The notes: generated from the letters alone by a model not told the origin. A stretch of DNA of 64,000 nucleotides from Paenibacillus zeisoli (GCF_003994465.1 NZ_RZNX01000002.1:271444-335443), one strand, 5' to 3'. Shown: positions 16,880 through 25,636, counted from the first letter of the stretch. A program made the numbers and translations.

Positions 16880-16888
16880 ATTATATCA
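16880..16888 (-). promoter_or_regulatory. Extended -10 promoter of the toxin
   Basis: TGATATAAT on the minus strand is an extended -10 element. No good -35 is visible. It predicts a start near 16873 and a toxin mRNA of about 260 nt. Confidence 0.6.
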
Positions 16889-16962
16889 GACCGTTCCTTT
16901 TTATGGGTGCGGTCTTCGTTTGTGTCTTCTGCTTATATAGATGACTTCTAAAGCGGTCATGC

Positions 16963-17556
16963 CTATTTCTGACCTGTTACAGGAATCCTCTTCGACCAAC
17001 TAAGGCCTCCTGAATCCTGCATATAAGTCACTACGATAAAAGTATTGTCCGGACTCGCCAGAGTCGCGTCTTTCGGAGTGAAATACATGGGCGTAATCGG
17101 ATAGCTGGCCTTCAAGTAGGCAAAGCCCATGGAATTCTTAATTAAATCCCATTGTTCAGCAAATCCGGCTTTCTCAACCTCCTTCTTAACAAGGGCCAGA
17201 CTCGCTGAGCTGCTGCCGATAGAGAAGTCATCTGGATTGCCAGATACATGCGTTCCTGATCTAAGAACGGAATAGGCGCAGATCGGGTATACCATGACCG
17301 TGTAATGATCGGCTGTAAGCGGGATATTCTTTTTATTATCAATTTTCATCTGGATCGCCTGCTTGTAGAACGTATTGGTCGGTATATCGGTCCCGGGCAG
17401 TATGGAGTTAGGATCTACATCTTGGAGATAAGCTTGAATCACAATATCATCCGGATGAATATGCATTACCACTGTGGTTTTGGTTAACCAATATGTAAAG
17501 ATAATGACGACTAATAGAATCAGAGTAACACTGAGAATTCCCCTTTTATGGCTCAA
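16963..17556 (-). CDS. Membrane-anchored hypothetical protein
   Basis: A 197-aa protein with one N-terminal hydrophobic segment (about residues 8-25) after a basic start (SHKRG), so it is either anchored or exported. The remainder is a soluble outside domain with no family I recognise. The start is TTG at 17556, seven bases after GGGAGG. No ATG is near. It seems monocistronic. Confidence 0.72.
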   Translation of the reverse strand: MSHKRGILSVTLILLVVIIFTYWLTKTTVVMHIHPDDIVIQAYLQDVDPNSILPGTDIPTNTFYKQAIQMKIDNKKNIPLTADHYTVMVYPICAYSVLRSGTHVSGNPDDFSIGSSSASLALVKKEVEKAGFAEQWDLIKNSMGFAYLKASYPITPMYFTPKDATLASPDNTFIVVTYMQDSGGLSWSKRIPVTGQK

Positions 17557-17684
17557 AATAAACCTCCCTCGTTATCAAGAAAGCTCAACATGAATCTGTA
17601 TCCAAAATTAGGATATTATTACATTATACAGCTTATTATGGGGCGGTCTACTGGTATTTTTACAAGGGATGAGATTATTTCAAG

Positions 17685-17728
17685 CAAAATAAAACAGCCC
17701 CAGTCCGGTTGAATCCGAACTAAGGCTG
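17685..17728 (-). terminator. Terminator of the DUF378 gene
   Basis: A 14-bp imperfect stem from CAGCCCCAGTCCGG to CCGAACTAAGGCTG, followed on the minus strand by TTTTATTTT. Confidence 0.85.
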
Positions 17729-17780
17729 CTAGAATCTTATTGTTCATAACGATCTGCTTGAAGCGATCCACTGTTATGGG

Positions 17781-17990
17781 TTAAGCTCTTTCACGGTTGT
17801 TAATTCCCGCGAGGAATTTGATGCTGTACAGTGCGCACAGTCCGACAATCACGTATACCAGCCTGGATAACCCGCTATCCGCTCCTCCAAAGATCGCAGC
17901 CACCAGGTCGAATTTGAATAAGCCTACGAGAAGCCAGTTGAGTCCGCCAACGATCAGCAGAACAAGAGCAACAGTATCTAATGTTTTCAT
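17781..17990 (-). CDS. DUF378 membrane protein
   Basis: A 69-aa protein with two transmembrane helices. The core VGGLNWLLVGLFKFDLVAAIFG with a following SRLVYVIVGLCALY is the DUF378 (YuzA-like) signature, and the length is typical. Its function is unknown. The ATG follows GGAGGG. It is a single-gene unit with its own terminator. Confidence 0.92.
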   Translation of the reverse strand: MKTLDTVALVLLIVGGLNWLLVGLFKFDLVAAIFGGADSGLSRLVYVIVGLCALYSIKFLAGINNRERA

Positions 17991-18105
17991 ATCTCTAACC
18001 CTCCATCCTATCCGATTTGCAAATCAGGTATCTTCATGTATTATCTTTACCCATCAAGGACTTTCCTAAACATATCCAATTCCTCTACCGAAAGGAGTCA
18101 TACCT

Positions 18106-18624
18106 ATGACCACTTCAGAAGCAATCTCCTTGCACTTCAGTGATGACGGGATCATCCCAGGCAATCCGAACCTGCCTGTTCTTGTGTATCCGGAAGCACT
18201 TAAGAGTAATCCCCGGGACACCGAGGCTGTCTTCAATTCCCATGGCTGGCTGAACAGCTGGACGAACGGTGTGTTCGATTATCACCATTACCACAGCAAC
18301 TGCCATGAAGTGCTTGGCGTTACCCGCGGCACCATCATGCTTCAGCTGGGCGGCGAACAGGGGCGCAAGATCCAGCTGAGCGCAGGAGATGTCGCCCTGC
18401 TTCCGGCCGGAACCGGGCACAAAAAGTTATCCGCAAGCGCCGACTTTCAGATCGTCGGCGCTTATCCAGGCGGCATGGAATATAACACACGCCGGGCAAC
18501 CCGGGAGGATCGGCAGAAAGCGCTGGCCGAGATTCCGCAGGTGCCGATTCCGGATACAGACCCGGTCTATGGCAGCGTTGGGCCTGTCCACACGCTGTGG
18601 AGGAAGGGAACACGTAGTGGATAA
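18106..18624 (+). CDS. Cupin-domain protein (YjlB-like)
   Basis: A 172-aa cupin. Cupin motif 1 is seen around HHYHSNCHEVLGVTRG (about 64-79), with a His, His and Glu set that could bind a metal. Motif 2 follows with LLPAGTGHKKL (about 103-113), giving the last His. The arrangement resembles Bacillus YjlB. The substrate is unknown. The ATG follows AAAGGAGT. No operon partner lies downstream. Confidence 0.88.
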   Translation: MTTSEAISLHFSDDGIIPGNPNLPVLVYPEALKSNPRDTEAVFNSHGWLNSWTNGVFDYHHYHSNCHEVLGVTRGTIMLQLGGEQGRKIQLSAGDVALLPAGTGHKKLSASADFQIVGAYPGGMEYNTRRATREDRQKALAEIPQVPIPDTDPVYGSVGPVHTLWRKGTRSG

Positions 18625-18795
18625 ATAGGTTATGCCTTGTGGATACATGGCCGGTATGAGCAACCGCGTATTCTGCAGGACGGTTCTAACAAGTCCATTG
18701 GCGAGTAGTGCGGGTTATGGTATTTACATGAGGAATTGATTCAGCCATAGCCAGCGGAGAGAAGAACGATTGTGGACAAGCGGCAGCGCTCGCCT

Positions 18796-18845
18796 TTGTG
18801 TTCGGATATCTTCCGCTGGCCCATCATCAGGATATCCGAACACAA
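18796..18845. repeat. Perfect 15-bp inverted repeat in an intergenic region
   Basis: TTGTGTTCGGATATC (18796-18810) and its exact complement (18831-18845) flank 20 bp. Flanks outside the arms (GCGA, GAACG) pair imperfectly, so the element may reach about 100 bp. It lies in the 406-bp gap 18625-19030, which has no convincing gene. It may be a dispersed intergenic repeat of this genus. Confidence 0.7.
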
Positions 18846-18958
18846 TAAGCGATGGGAGCAACGTTCTGATCGGAGCGGATCGAGCGCTAACTGGACTCTG
18901 AGGACAAAAACCGAGAACATTCGAATGCGCAGTGTATCGTTTACCTAGATTACAACAA

Positions 18959-19003
18959 AGGGCTATCCCATCGTCATCTTTTAATGACTTATGGGATAGC
19001 CCT
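18959..19003 (-). terminator. Terminator of the secreted-protein gene
   Basis: A 13-bp perfect stem AGGGCTATCCCAT / ATGGGATAGCCCT enclosing an inner GTCAT/ATGAC stem, then TTTGTTGT on the minus strand. Confidence 0.8.
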
Positions 19004-19030
19004 GAAATTGTTAATCTCATATTCGCTTTC

Positions 19031-19558
19031 TTAAGGGACAAACTGCTGCACGATCTTGATTACTTGACCATCCTTAATCGTGATGTGATAAGGGAAGGAC
19101 CGTACGTCCATCAGCTTGGAATTGCGGTAGATCGACTGGAATTTCTTAAGCGTTACATGCTCATTCCATTTGATGTCGATGTCCTCCATCTTGCCAGTGC
19201 GATCATAAATCTGCATCATGACCTTGGCATTCGCTGCTACCGAGTAACTGACCGTGCGCTTGCTGTCATTGGTAATGTAGTAGCCGTCGGGTGCTCCCCC
19301 GATCTCTTTATAGGCTTGGGGCTCACGCTCCTTGAACTTTACATCCGCGTCCTTGCCCATATACCAGCCAATCGGGTCCACGGTAATGCGCACCTTGCCA
19401 TCCACACTTTTCATTTGCTTAATGTATACGGTTCTCGTCTGCGTCTTGGCTGCATTCTTGGCTGCTGTTCCTGTTGCTGAGGCTACACTTGACGTACTAA
19501 ATACGGTAAATACGGCTAAGCTGAATAAGGTAACAATTATTGCTAATGATCTTTTCAC
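19031..19558 (-). CDS. Secreted hypothetical protein
   Basis: About 175 aa. The N-terminus KRSLAIIVTLFSLAVFTVFS, followed by TSSVASA, is a clear Sec signal peptide with likely cleavage after ASA. The GTG at 19558 is preferred because an AGGGATG box lies upstream and it gives a normal signal peptide; the ATG 12 codons further up has no ribosome site. The mature domain has YIKQMKSVDGKVRITVDPIGWY and no family I recognise. It likely sits at the wall or outside the cell. Confidence 0.72.
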   Translation of the reverse strand: MKRSLAIIVTLFSLAVFTVFSTSSVASATGTAAKNAAKTQTRTVYIKQMKSVDGKVRITVDPIGWYMGKDADVKFKEREPQAYKEIGGAPDGYYITNDSKRTVSYSVAANAKVMMQIYDRTGKMEDIDIKWNEHVTLKKFQSIYRNSKLMDVRSFPYHITIKDGQVIKIVQQFVP

Positions 19559-19732
19559 AATGCATCCCTGCCTGTTTATATAATGGTATATCATTCAATA
19601 ACCAATTTAACGCGCTTCAAACGCCTGATCGGTGATTTCTCCTTTAATTATATATGTCCATTTCTGGAAATAGATCACAATATCGTTACAGAGAAACGCC
19701 TGATTTGTCATAAATGCAGGTCACCCACACGA

Positions 19733-19767
19733 CTAAATAAAACAACCGCGCTATAGCCCTAGCGCGG
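19733..19767 (-). terminator. Terminator containing the mpsC-like stop codon
   Basis: Stem CCGCGCTA / TAGCGCGG with a 6-nt loop, then TTGTTTTATTT on the minus strand. The stop codon of the upstream gene forms part of the stem. Confidence 0.88.
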
Positions 19768-20463
19768 CGAATTTGTAAGTATAACGGTAATGCTTTGATC
19801 CAGCTCATCATCCCATTCCATGAAGCAATCGGCGATTGTCCGGCCCAGGGCACTGCTCATCTGACTACTGCCTGTTATGTAGCCCTTTTCGAGCCGCCTC
19901 TTCACATCCCTCAGAAGCTCTCCACAATTCAGTCGGATCAATTCCTTCTCCAGCTCACCGAGGACCCCTCTACGCAAGATGAGCAGCGTTCTCGGATTAA
20001 TCTCGTAGGAGGAAACCTCCAGCGGCTCCTTCTGCACACGCCCGCTGATCCGCATCAATTCTCGTTCGGTCTCTGATTTCCCAGGATAATCCTTCGGTTG
20101 GGGTTCGGTAACGCCTATGACTTCTGGAAAAATAGCAACCAGCATTCCGTTCTTGCTGCCAAAATCCCAATCATAATAAAGCTTCTCCGGCTCTAAGCCG
20201 AGCACGAGCTTGAGATAGCTTGTAATCTCGGGGACAACCCGCTGCATAATCTGGTCTCTGATTTGACGGATAATAGATTCATGATTCTGTTCCAGCAATA
20301 CACGCTCTGAATTGATCAGGAAGTTTCTCAAGTAAATCGTAGTGAACTTATGGCTGATCGAGACGACAACGGATTCAGGTCCTTTACCGAAGTGCTCTCT
20401 GAATACTTTTCCTGTAAAACTTGCGATTAGCTGATATAGCTGCTGAGATTGTATGTGATCCAT
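19759..20463 (-). CDS. MpsC-family (DUF2294) protein
   Basis: About 234 aa with two DUF2294 repeats. The first contains REHFGKGPESVVVSISHKFT with RDQIMQRVVPEITSYLKLVLG. The second half repeats the pattern with RRGVLGELEKELI and ECxx-like spacing near RTIADCFMEWDDELDQSITV. DUF2294 proteins are annotated as the MpsC part of a cation-coupled system, but MpsA/B are absent here and the role is unclear. The start is ATG 20463; a TTG two codons upstream is also possible. There is no free strong Shine-Dalgarno: the only candidate (GGCGAG) is inside the hairpin at 20472-20545. Confidence 0.8.
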   Translation of the reverse strand: MDHIQSQQLYQLIASFTGKVFREHFGKGPESVVVSISHKFTTIYLRNFLINSERVLLEQNHESIIRQIRDQIMQRVVPEITSYLKLVLGLEPEKLYYDWDFGSKNGMLVAIFPEVIGVTEPQPKDYPGKSETERELMRISGRVQKEPLEVSSYEINPRTLLILRRGVLGELEKELIRLNCGELLRDVKRRLEKGYITGSSQMSSALGRTIADCFMEWDDELDQSITVILTNSPR

Positions 20464-20471
20464 TAACAACA

Positions 20472-20545
20472 GACTCGCCTACAGCTGCGGCCAGCCAAGC
20501 CTATGCTGAATTACGGGCTTTCGTACTTAAATGCTGCAGCGAGTC
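20472..20545 (-). promoter_or_regulatory. Structured RNA element over the mpsC-like start
   Basis: On the minus strand GACTCGC...GCGAGTC close a 74-nt element with further pairing (TGCAGC with GCTGTA) and a small TACG/CGTA hairpin. The 3' arm holds the only Shine-Dalgarno-like sequence for the gene, 10 nt from the ATG. A strong GGGAGGG box just upstream opens a six-codon frame (MTRCSI) inside the element. It matches no riboswitch class that I know. Confidence 0.5.
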
Positions 20546-20571
20546 ATTCTATCCCTCCCTTAGCAAAACAT

Positions 20572-20610
20572 AAAAAGGCCTAACATCCCTGTTCATAGAG
20601 AGGTTAGGCC
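20572..20610 (-). terminator. Hairpin terminator between the EPS operon and the mpsC-like gene
   Basis: Stem GGCCTAAC / GTTAGGCC with an 18-nt loop, then TTTTT on the minus strand. It could end the EPS operon with a 240-nt 3' tail, or end a short RNA started at about 20763. Confidence 0.85.
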
Positions 20611-20763
20611 ATGAAATTGACTTTTATCCTAAGATAGATTCATTCATTTACCTGACAATATAAAGTTCACATTCTGCTGATGAGACATGATCCGTCAATC
20701 CAGTAAACTGCGAGCATTGGGGTTAGCCTGCAACTATCACTAACATATACACGCAGTCCCAAC
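20573..20763 (-). ncRNA. Possible short RNA or attenuated leader
   Basis: On the minus strand a -10-like TATTAT (20770-20765) is followed by GGGACTGCG and an ACTGCG/CGCAGT stem holding GTTAG/CTAAC, then the terminator at 20572-20610. This would give an RNA of about 190 nt. The -35 is poor, so the call is tentative. The whole gap 20470-20853 has no protein gene. Confidence 0.35.
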
Positions 20764-20853
20764 TATAATAGCACATTCTTCCTCAGAATTAAAACGTCTA
20801 TTATATGACGGACTTAGAAAGTTACCACTAGAATTATTTTAGTCTAACTATTG

Positions 20854-21783
20854 CTAGCGTGCCGCCGCTTGGTGAAGTGAGTATTCATTCAGGGTCATCT
20901 TCAGACCATCTACGATAGTATGAACGGGTTCCCAATTCAGCAGCGTTCTAGCCTTATGATTACTCAGCAGACTGTGAACTATATCTCCCTCTCTGGCCGC
21001 CTGATAGTCCGGTACTGTATGTAAGTCGCTGAGATCCCGGAGGATATCGAACAATTCCTGAATCGTCAGCGGCTTCCCGCTGCTGATATTCATCACTTCT
21101 CTGGAGCCTCGCCAAAGGGCGGCTGCATTGGCTGAAGCCACATCTCGCACAAATACGAAATCTCTGGAATGCTGCCCATCCCCGTAGATTGTAGGGCGCT
21201 CGCCCGCAAGCATCCGATTCACAAAGGAAGCAACCACCGCTCCTTCTCCCTTCACCGTCTGCCCGGGTCCATACACGTTGGCATATCTTAGAATGGTGTA
21301 ATCGAGACCGTATTGCTTGGAAAAGAATTCAATATACTTCTCCGAAGTCAGCTTGGAGAGTCCGTAGAAGGAGAGGGGATCTACCTCATGATCCTCCTGA
21401 ATCGGGAGGCAGAGCGGATTGCCGTAGACGGCTGCCGTAGAAGAGAAGACGATTTTGCGGACATGATAATCCACACACTGTCTCAGCACATTGACCGTAC
21501 CCAGAATATTGTGCTGTGCATCGAGGTAGGGATGATTCAGAGAGCGCTGCACACTGATCTGACCAGCCAAATGAATAACCGCATCCGGCCGCTCCGTGCT
21601 GAAGATCTGCGAAAGCTTCGCCGAGCCGATATCCATCTGATACAAAGTAACTCTCTCATCAAAGTATGACTTCGTCCCGTCCTCCAAATAATCGATAACC
21701 ACAACCTGGTGGTTCTGTTCCAGCAATGCCTCAACCGTATGCTTACCAATAAACCCGGCGCCGCCAGTTACTGCGATCTTCAT
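20854..21783 (-). CDS. NAD-dependent sugar epimerase/dehydratase (GalE-like)
   Basis: A 309-aa extended SDR. It has the NAD motif TGGAGFIG (about 7-14), the STAAVYG segment and the catalytic YGLSK (about 147-151), and C-terminal GEGDIVHSLLSNHKARTLLNW as in UDP-glucose/UDP-GlcNAc 4-epimerases. It probably supplies a nucleotide sugar for the exopolysaccharide. The start is ATG 21783 behind GGGAGAG; the longer upstream frame is not used. It is the last gene of the EPS operon, 114 bp after the LCP gene. Confidence 0.9.
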   Translation of the reverse strand: MKIAVTGGAGFIGKHTVEALLEQNHQVVVIDYLEDGTKSYFDERVTLYQMDIGSAKLSQIFSTERPDAVIHLAGQISVQRSLNHPYLDAQHNILGTVNVLRQCVDYHVRKIVFSSTAAVYGNPLCLPIQEDHEVDPLSFYGLSKLTSEKYIEFFSKQYGLDYTILRYANVYGPGQTVKGEGAVVASFVNRMLAGERPTIYGDGQHSRDFVFVRDVASANAAALWRGSREVMNISSGKPLTIQELFDILRDLSDLHTVPDYQAAREGDIVHSLLSNHKARTLLNWEPVHTIVDGLKMTLNEYSLHQAAAR

Positions 21784-21897
21784 TGAATCTACTCTCCCAT
21801 TCTTATAAGTACATGAACATGGAATGAACGGTACCTGACGATATCTCATCCATGTGAGTCGATTCAATGTATGAAGACGGCAGTGAAAATATGACTT

Positions 21898-22923
21898 TTA
21901 TTTCATATCATATATTTCTTTCATCTGCGTTAAATCAGGTATCCAGTAATACAGGTCCTTCTTGACCAATGGATCGTAGAACTTGTCACTATGTCCCGGA
22001 ATTTGATAGTATTTCATATCTTCCATCTTCATCTCTTTGGCCAGCAGGGATAAGCTTATCATATCGCTGTCGCTCAGATTCGTATCTACAATATCCTCTC
22101 TCACCTGCTTGATGAGAGCTGGAAGATTCGCAAGATTCGCCGGCTGCAGCAGGGTCCGCAGAACGCTCTTCAACACCAGGGCCTGATTCTGCTGACGCCC
22201 CTGGTCGCCTTCCGCAAGCGAATGGCGCTCCTGTACCAGCTTCAGCGTCAAGTCCCCATTCAGCCGCTGCTCGCCTGCGGGCAGTGTCAGGTGAGCATAG
22301 GTTAGCTTCACCGGGGCAGGAAGCGTGACATCGAGCCCGCCCAACGTATCAATGAAATGCTCGAACCCTTCGAAGTTGGTCTTCACGTAATAATTGATTG
22401 AGCAGCTGCACAAGTTGCTGACAGCCTGAAGGGAGGCCTTCGTCCCTCCATGATTGCCGCCGCCATGAAGCTCTCCGAGCAGATGGGCATGATTAATCTT
22501 CGTATATCCCACGCCCGGAAGCTGAACCCGGGTATCCCGCGGAATTGAGACAAGACTAACTTTTCCCTCGTCAACGTTAACCCTGGCCAGCATCATCACA
22601 TCGGTCCGGGAATCCTCACTTCCCCTGGCATCAATGCCCAGAATCAGAATAGTAAGATTCGTCTGCTCCAGGCCGGACCTGCTCTTCTCCTTCATCTGGG
22701 AAGGGCCCGCAGAGGCCGCTGCTGCCAGTGACCCGGTGCCAGAAGGTTCCGTGCTCCGGCTACCTGCTCCTGCTCCCGCACCCGAGTCGGGAGCAGCCAG
22801 CACGGGAATCTCGGAAGAACGGAAATGATGCGCGGGCTGAAGGGACCAGTAGAAGGCATAGCCCCCAAGGGCCGTGCAGAGCAGGAACCCGGCTATCAGC
22901 ATGTATACTCTGCGTTTTCTCAT
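21898..22923 (-). CDS. LytR-CpsA-Psr (LCP) family ligase
   Basis: A 341-aa membrane-anchored LCP phosphotransferase. One N-terminal transmembrane helix (about 7-28) is followed by an Ala/Gly/Ser-rich linker (about 40-85). The LCP domain contains LGIDARG, the SRTDVMMLARVN Asp/Arg set, SIPRDTRV and the KINHAHLLG segment. LCP enzymes transfer lipid-linked polymers onto peptidoglycan, so the operon may make a wall-attached polysaccharide. It is second to last in the EPS operon. Confidence 0.93.
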   Translation of the reverse strand: MRKRRVYMLIAGFLLCTALGGYAFYWSLQPAHHFRSSEIPVLAAPDSGAGAGAGSRSTEPSGTGSLAAAASAGPSQMKEKSRSGLEQTNLTILILGIDARGSEDSRTDVMMLARVNVDEGKVSLVSIPRDTRVQLPGVGYTKINHAHLLGELHGGGNHGGTKASLQAVSNLCSCSINYYVKTNFEGFEHFIDTLGGLDVTLPAPVKLTYAHLTLPAGEQRLNGDLTLKLVQERHSLAEGDQGRQQNQALVLKSVLRTLLQPANLANLPALIKQVREDIVDTNLSDSDMISLSLLAKEMKMEDMKYYQIPGHSDKFYDPLVKKDLYYWIPDLTQMKEIYDMK

Positions 22924-23018
22924 CTACTGCCCTCACCTCCTTAGCCTATTCAGCAGCGGTATTATCGGCAGCCAGCCTGCCACCTTGCCCCGTCCATGGG
23001 TCCATGGTGGTTCTCACC

Positions 23019-24449
23019 TTAACCATGAAGCTGTTTGGACGCGGCTGGCAGCTCAGCAGCCGCAGTGTTCAGCATTTGCTCCAGGCCAAGCCCCGGAGCA
23101 TTCGTCTCCGCCCGGACTCCCCGGGACTGCTCCCGCTTCAGGACCACCATAATGGTCTGGAACAGAATGCGCAGGTCGAGCAGCGGGGAATAGTTCTTGA
23201 TATACAGCAGGTCATAGCGGAGCTTATCCTCAGGGGAGGTCGTATAGTTCGCCTTGACCTGGGCAAGACCTGTCAGACCCGGCTTCACCATAAGCCGGTA
23301 CGTATAATGCGGCAGCTCCAATTTGAAGGCCGAGATGAAGAAGGCGCGTTCGGGGCGGGGGCCGACCAGGCTCATATCGCCTTTGAGGACATTGATCAGC
23401 TGCGGCAGCTCATCGATCCGGGTGGCCCGGATGAAGTGGCCCAGCCTCGTGATTCTGGCATCCCCGTCCCCGGCAAGGACCGGCCCCGTACTCTGCTCCG
23501 CATTGTCGATCATGCTTCGAAATTTGAGCAGATGAAAGGGCTTCTCATGGAGCCCTATCCGTTCCTGAACGAACAGCGCTCGACCCTTCGAGGTCACCGG
23601 AATGAGGATGAACATGAGCAGCATCACCGGCGAGGCGGCCAGCAGCAGTAGTGACGAGATGAAGAGGTCGATAGACCGCTTCATGATGCGCTCGAGCAGG
23701 GTGAGATGTGGCGGCATGATGGAGTAGACCATGAGATCATCAAGCTGCTGAGGTTCGGCATTGAAGAGCGACAGCTCGTAAAAGTCCGGAATTAGCAGCA
23801 CCTCGATCTGCCGGGTCCCGGCCGTACGAATTAGGGATGATTTGGTCTCTGCAGGCAGAGCGTGAGCGAGGAGGGCTGCATCAATGTCTTCCCACATGCT
23901 GCCTGGCGGCGCATCTTCGCCCTCACCCATGGCGATGACGTATTGAATATCGAGCCAGGCGCTGCCCTTGGTAAGCATTTGCTCCAGAAGGAGGATATCC
24001 GAATGCTCCCGGCTTACCACGACCATGGCTCTTTTGCGACCCATACCCCTGGACTGAATGAAGAAGATGAGCAGACGCAGGCCAAAAGTAAGGATAAGCT
24101 GGGTGAAGAAAGCAATAATCACCACACTGCGGGGCAGGCTGAAGGTCTTCAGCCAATAATTCAGCACAATAAGTTCGGCAACAAAGACAAGATGAGCAAG
24201 CACGAGGTTATACAGATAGGCTGCGGGTTTCTGGCGCCCTGCGAAGTCGTACAAGTAGAACATATAATAAGGCACTACGGTAAACAGACCGAGCCAGGGG
24301 GCATAATCGAGAAAAGAGCTCCATTCGGGCTGAGGAATGTCTCCGCCAAATATGAGCTTGTAAGCCAGCAGGTAGCTGGCATAGACAATGAAGCAGTCCA
24401 GCAGCATTATGAATACTTTCATGCCCTTGAAGCGAAACAGCCTGATCAT
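23019..24449 (-). CDS. Polyprenyl-phosphate sugar-1-phosphate transferase (WbaP/EpsL type)
   Basis: A 476-aa initiating phosphoglycosyltransferase. The N-terminus has four or five membrane helices and a central nucleotide-binding-like domain. The C-terminal catalytic part starts KRSIDLFISSLLLLAASP and holds FVQERIGLHEKPFHLLKFRSM, RATRIDELPQLINVLKGDMS and VGPRPE, the invariant bacterial sugar transferase motifs. It loads the first sugar phosphate on undecaprenyl phosphate. Its start overlaps the upstream glycosyltransferase by 4 bp. Confidence 0.95.
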   Translation of the reverse strand: MIRLFRFKGMKVFIMLLDCFIVYASYLLAYKLIFGGDIPQPEWSSFLDYAPWLGLFTVVPYYMFYLYDFAGRQKPAAYLYNLVLAHLVFVAELIVLNYWLKTFSLPRSVVIIAFFTQLILTFGLRLLIFFIQSRGMGRKRAMVVVSREHSDILLLEQMLTKGSAWLDIQYVIAMGEGEDAPPGSMWEDIDAALLAHALPAETKSSLIRTAGTRQIEVLLIPDFYELSLFNAEPQQLDDLMVYSIMPPHLTLLERIMKRSIDLFISSLLLLAASPVMLLMFILIPVTSKGRALFVQERIGLHEKPFHLLKFRSMIDNAEQSTGPVLAGDGDARITRLGHFIRATRIDELPQLINVLKGDMSLVGPRPERAFFISAFKLELPHYTYRLMVKPGLTGLAQVKANYTTSPEDKLRYDLLYIKNYSPLLDLRILFQTIMVVLKREQSRGVRAETNAPGLGLEQMLNTAAAELPAASKQLHG

Positions 24450-25636
24450 CTGGAATGCGCAGCCCCTCTCTCCCTGGTTCTATCTTCTGCCAAAAGTCCG
24501 CCATACATCTCTCTCATCATGGAGCGGATCAGCTTCAAATCATACCTTGAAGCCATCTTTCCGCTGCGCTCCCCCATTCGCCATCGAAGCTGCGGGTCCT
24601 CATACAACTCCTGCAATGCGGCGGCGGCCGCCTCGGCGTCATCAACCGGGATTACATAACCGTTATCTCCGTGAATGACAAGGTCTCTGCTGCCGCGCAC
24701 GTCCGTTGCGAGGATCGGCTTCTCAGCCGCAAGTCCCTCCAGCAGCACCTTGGGAAGGCCCTCCCGTCTGGACACCAGAGCAAGCACATCGGCCGCCTGC
24801 ATCAGCTCCTGAATATCCTGGCGGTAGCCAAGGAACTTCACCTGTTCCTCTACTCCAAGCTGTTGACACAGCTTGATGAGGCTTTCTTCCTCGGTCCCCA
24901 CGCCCGCAAGCAGCAAATTGGCAGGCACCCCCCGCTCAGCAAGCCTATGTACGGCATGAATAAGCTGCTGTTGATTCTTGTTCCGGTTCAGTTCGGCGAC
25001 ACAGAGTACAATTAGCGCTGCGCTGCTGATGCCCAGCCCGCGCCTTAGCTCCTCCGAATTCACATCCGGATTCGGGCTTAACTCATTCACATCCACACCG
25101 ACGCCAGGCAGGTAGATGAGCTGTCCACGCACGGGGAAGCTGCTAGCCCGGTCGTAATCCTCCTGGTTAATCGTAATCAGGCTGTCTGTGAATCTGGACA
25201 TGAACCGTTCCAGCGGGTAATAGATCAGCCAGGCAAGCCTGGAGGCCCCGGTATGGAAATGAAACCCGTGGGCGGTGTATACCACTCTCCGGCAGCCTGC
25301 CAGACAGGCCGCAATCCGGGTGATCAGGCTGGCATTCGGCGTATGCACATGGATGAGATCATATTTCTCTCTGCGGAGCCATCTGATCATCTGGAATAGG
25401 GCCCGCACATTGCCCCAGGACAGAGGCCTGCGGCTGAAAGGAATATCCCTGCATTCAAAGCCCCCACTACTGACCTTCTCCCGTCTGGGATCAGGGCTTC
25501 CATAGGCGTGGACTTCAAAGCCCTCATGCCGGAGATCCTCCATGAAAGGGAGGTGAAACGCAGCCAAGTGGGAATACACCGTTGCCACATAAGCAGCTTT
25601 TCTAGGAACTTGTTGACTTGCTTGCCTCTTGCCCAT
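24446..25636 (-). CDS. GT4 glycosyltransferase (EPS)
   Basis: A 396-aa GT-B glycosyltransferase. The N-lobe has YDLIHVHTPNASLITRIAA and AHGFHFHTG, typical of GT4 enzymes acting on undecaprenyl-linked sugars. The C-lobe has the donor-site SRREGLPKVLLEGLAAEKP with the EX7E glutamates. The start is ATG 25636 (MGKRQ) behind GGGAGA; the TTG eight codons earlier was rejected. It overlaps the preceding glycosyltransferase gene by 35 bp, suggesting translational coupling. Confidence 0.93.
   Translation of the reverse strand: MGKRQASQQVPRKAAYVATVYSHLAAFHLPFMEDLRHEGFEVHAYGSPDPRREKVSSGGFECRDIPFSRRPLSWGNVRALFQMIRWLRREKYDLIHVHTPNASLITRIAACLAGCRRVVYTAHGFHFHTGASRLAWLIYYPLERFMSRFTDSLITINQEDYDRASSFPVRGQLIYLPGVGVDVNELSPNPDVNSEELRRGLGISSAALIVLCVAELNRNKNQQQLIHAVHRLAERGVPANLLLAGVGTEEESLIKLCQQLGVEEQVKFLGYRQDIQELMQAADVLALVSRREGLPKVLLEGLAAEKPILATDVRGSRDLVIHGDNGYVIPVDDAEAAAAALQELYEDPQLRWRMGERSGKMASRYDLKLIRSMMREMYGGLLAEDRTRERGAAHSR

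Noticed and set aside
18724-19041. 105-aa open frame on the minus strand
   Set aside because: It reads through a terminator and an intergenic inverted repeat, and lacks a ribosome site.
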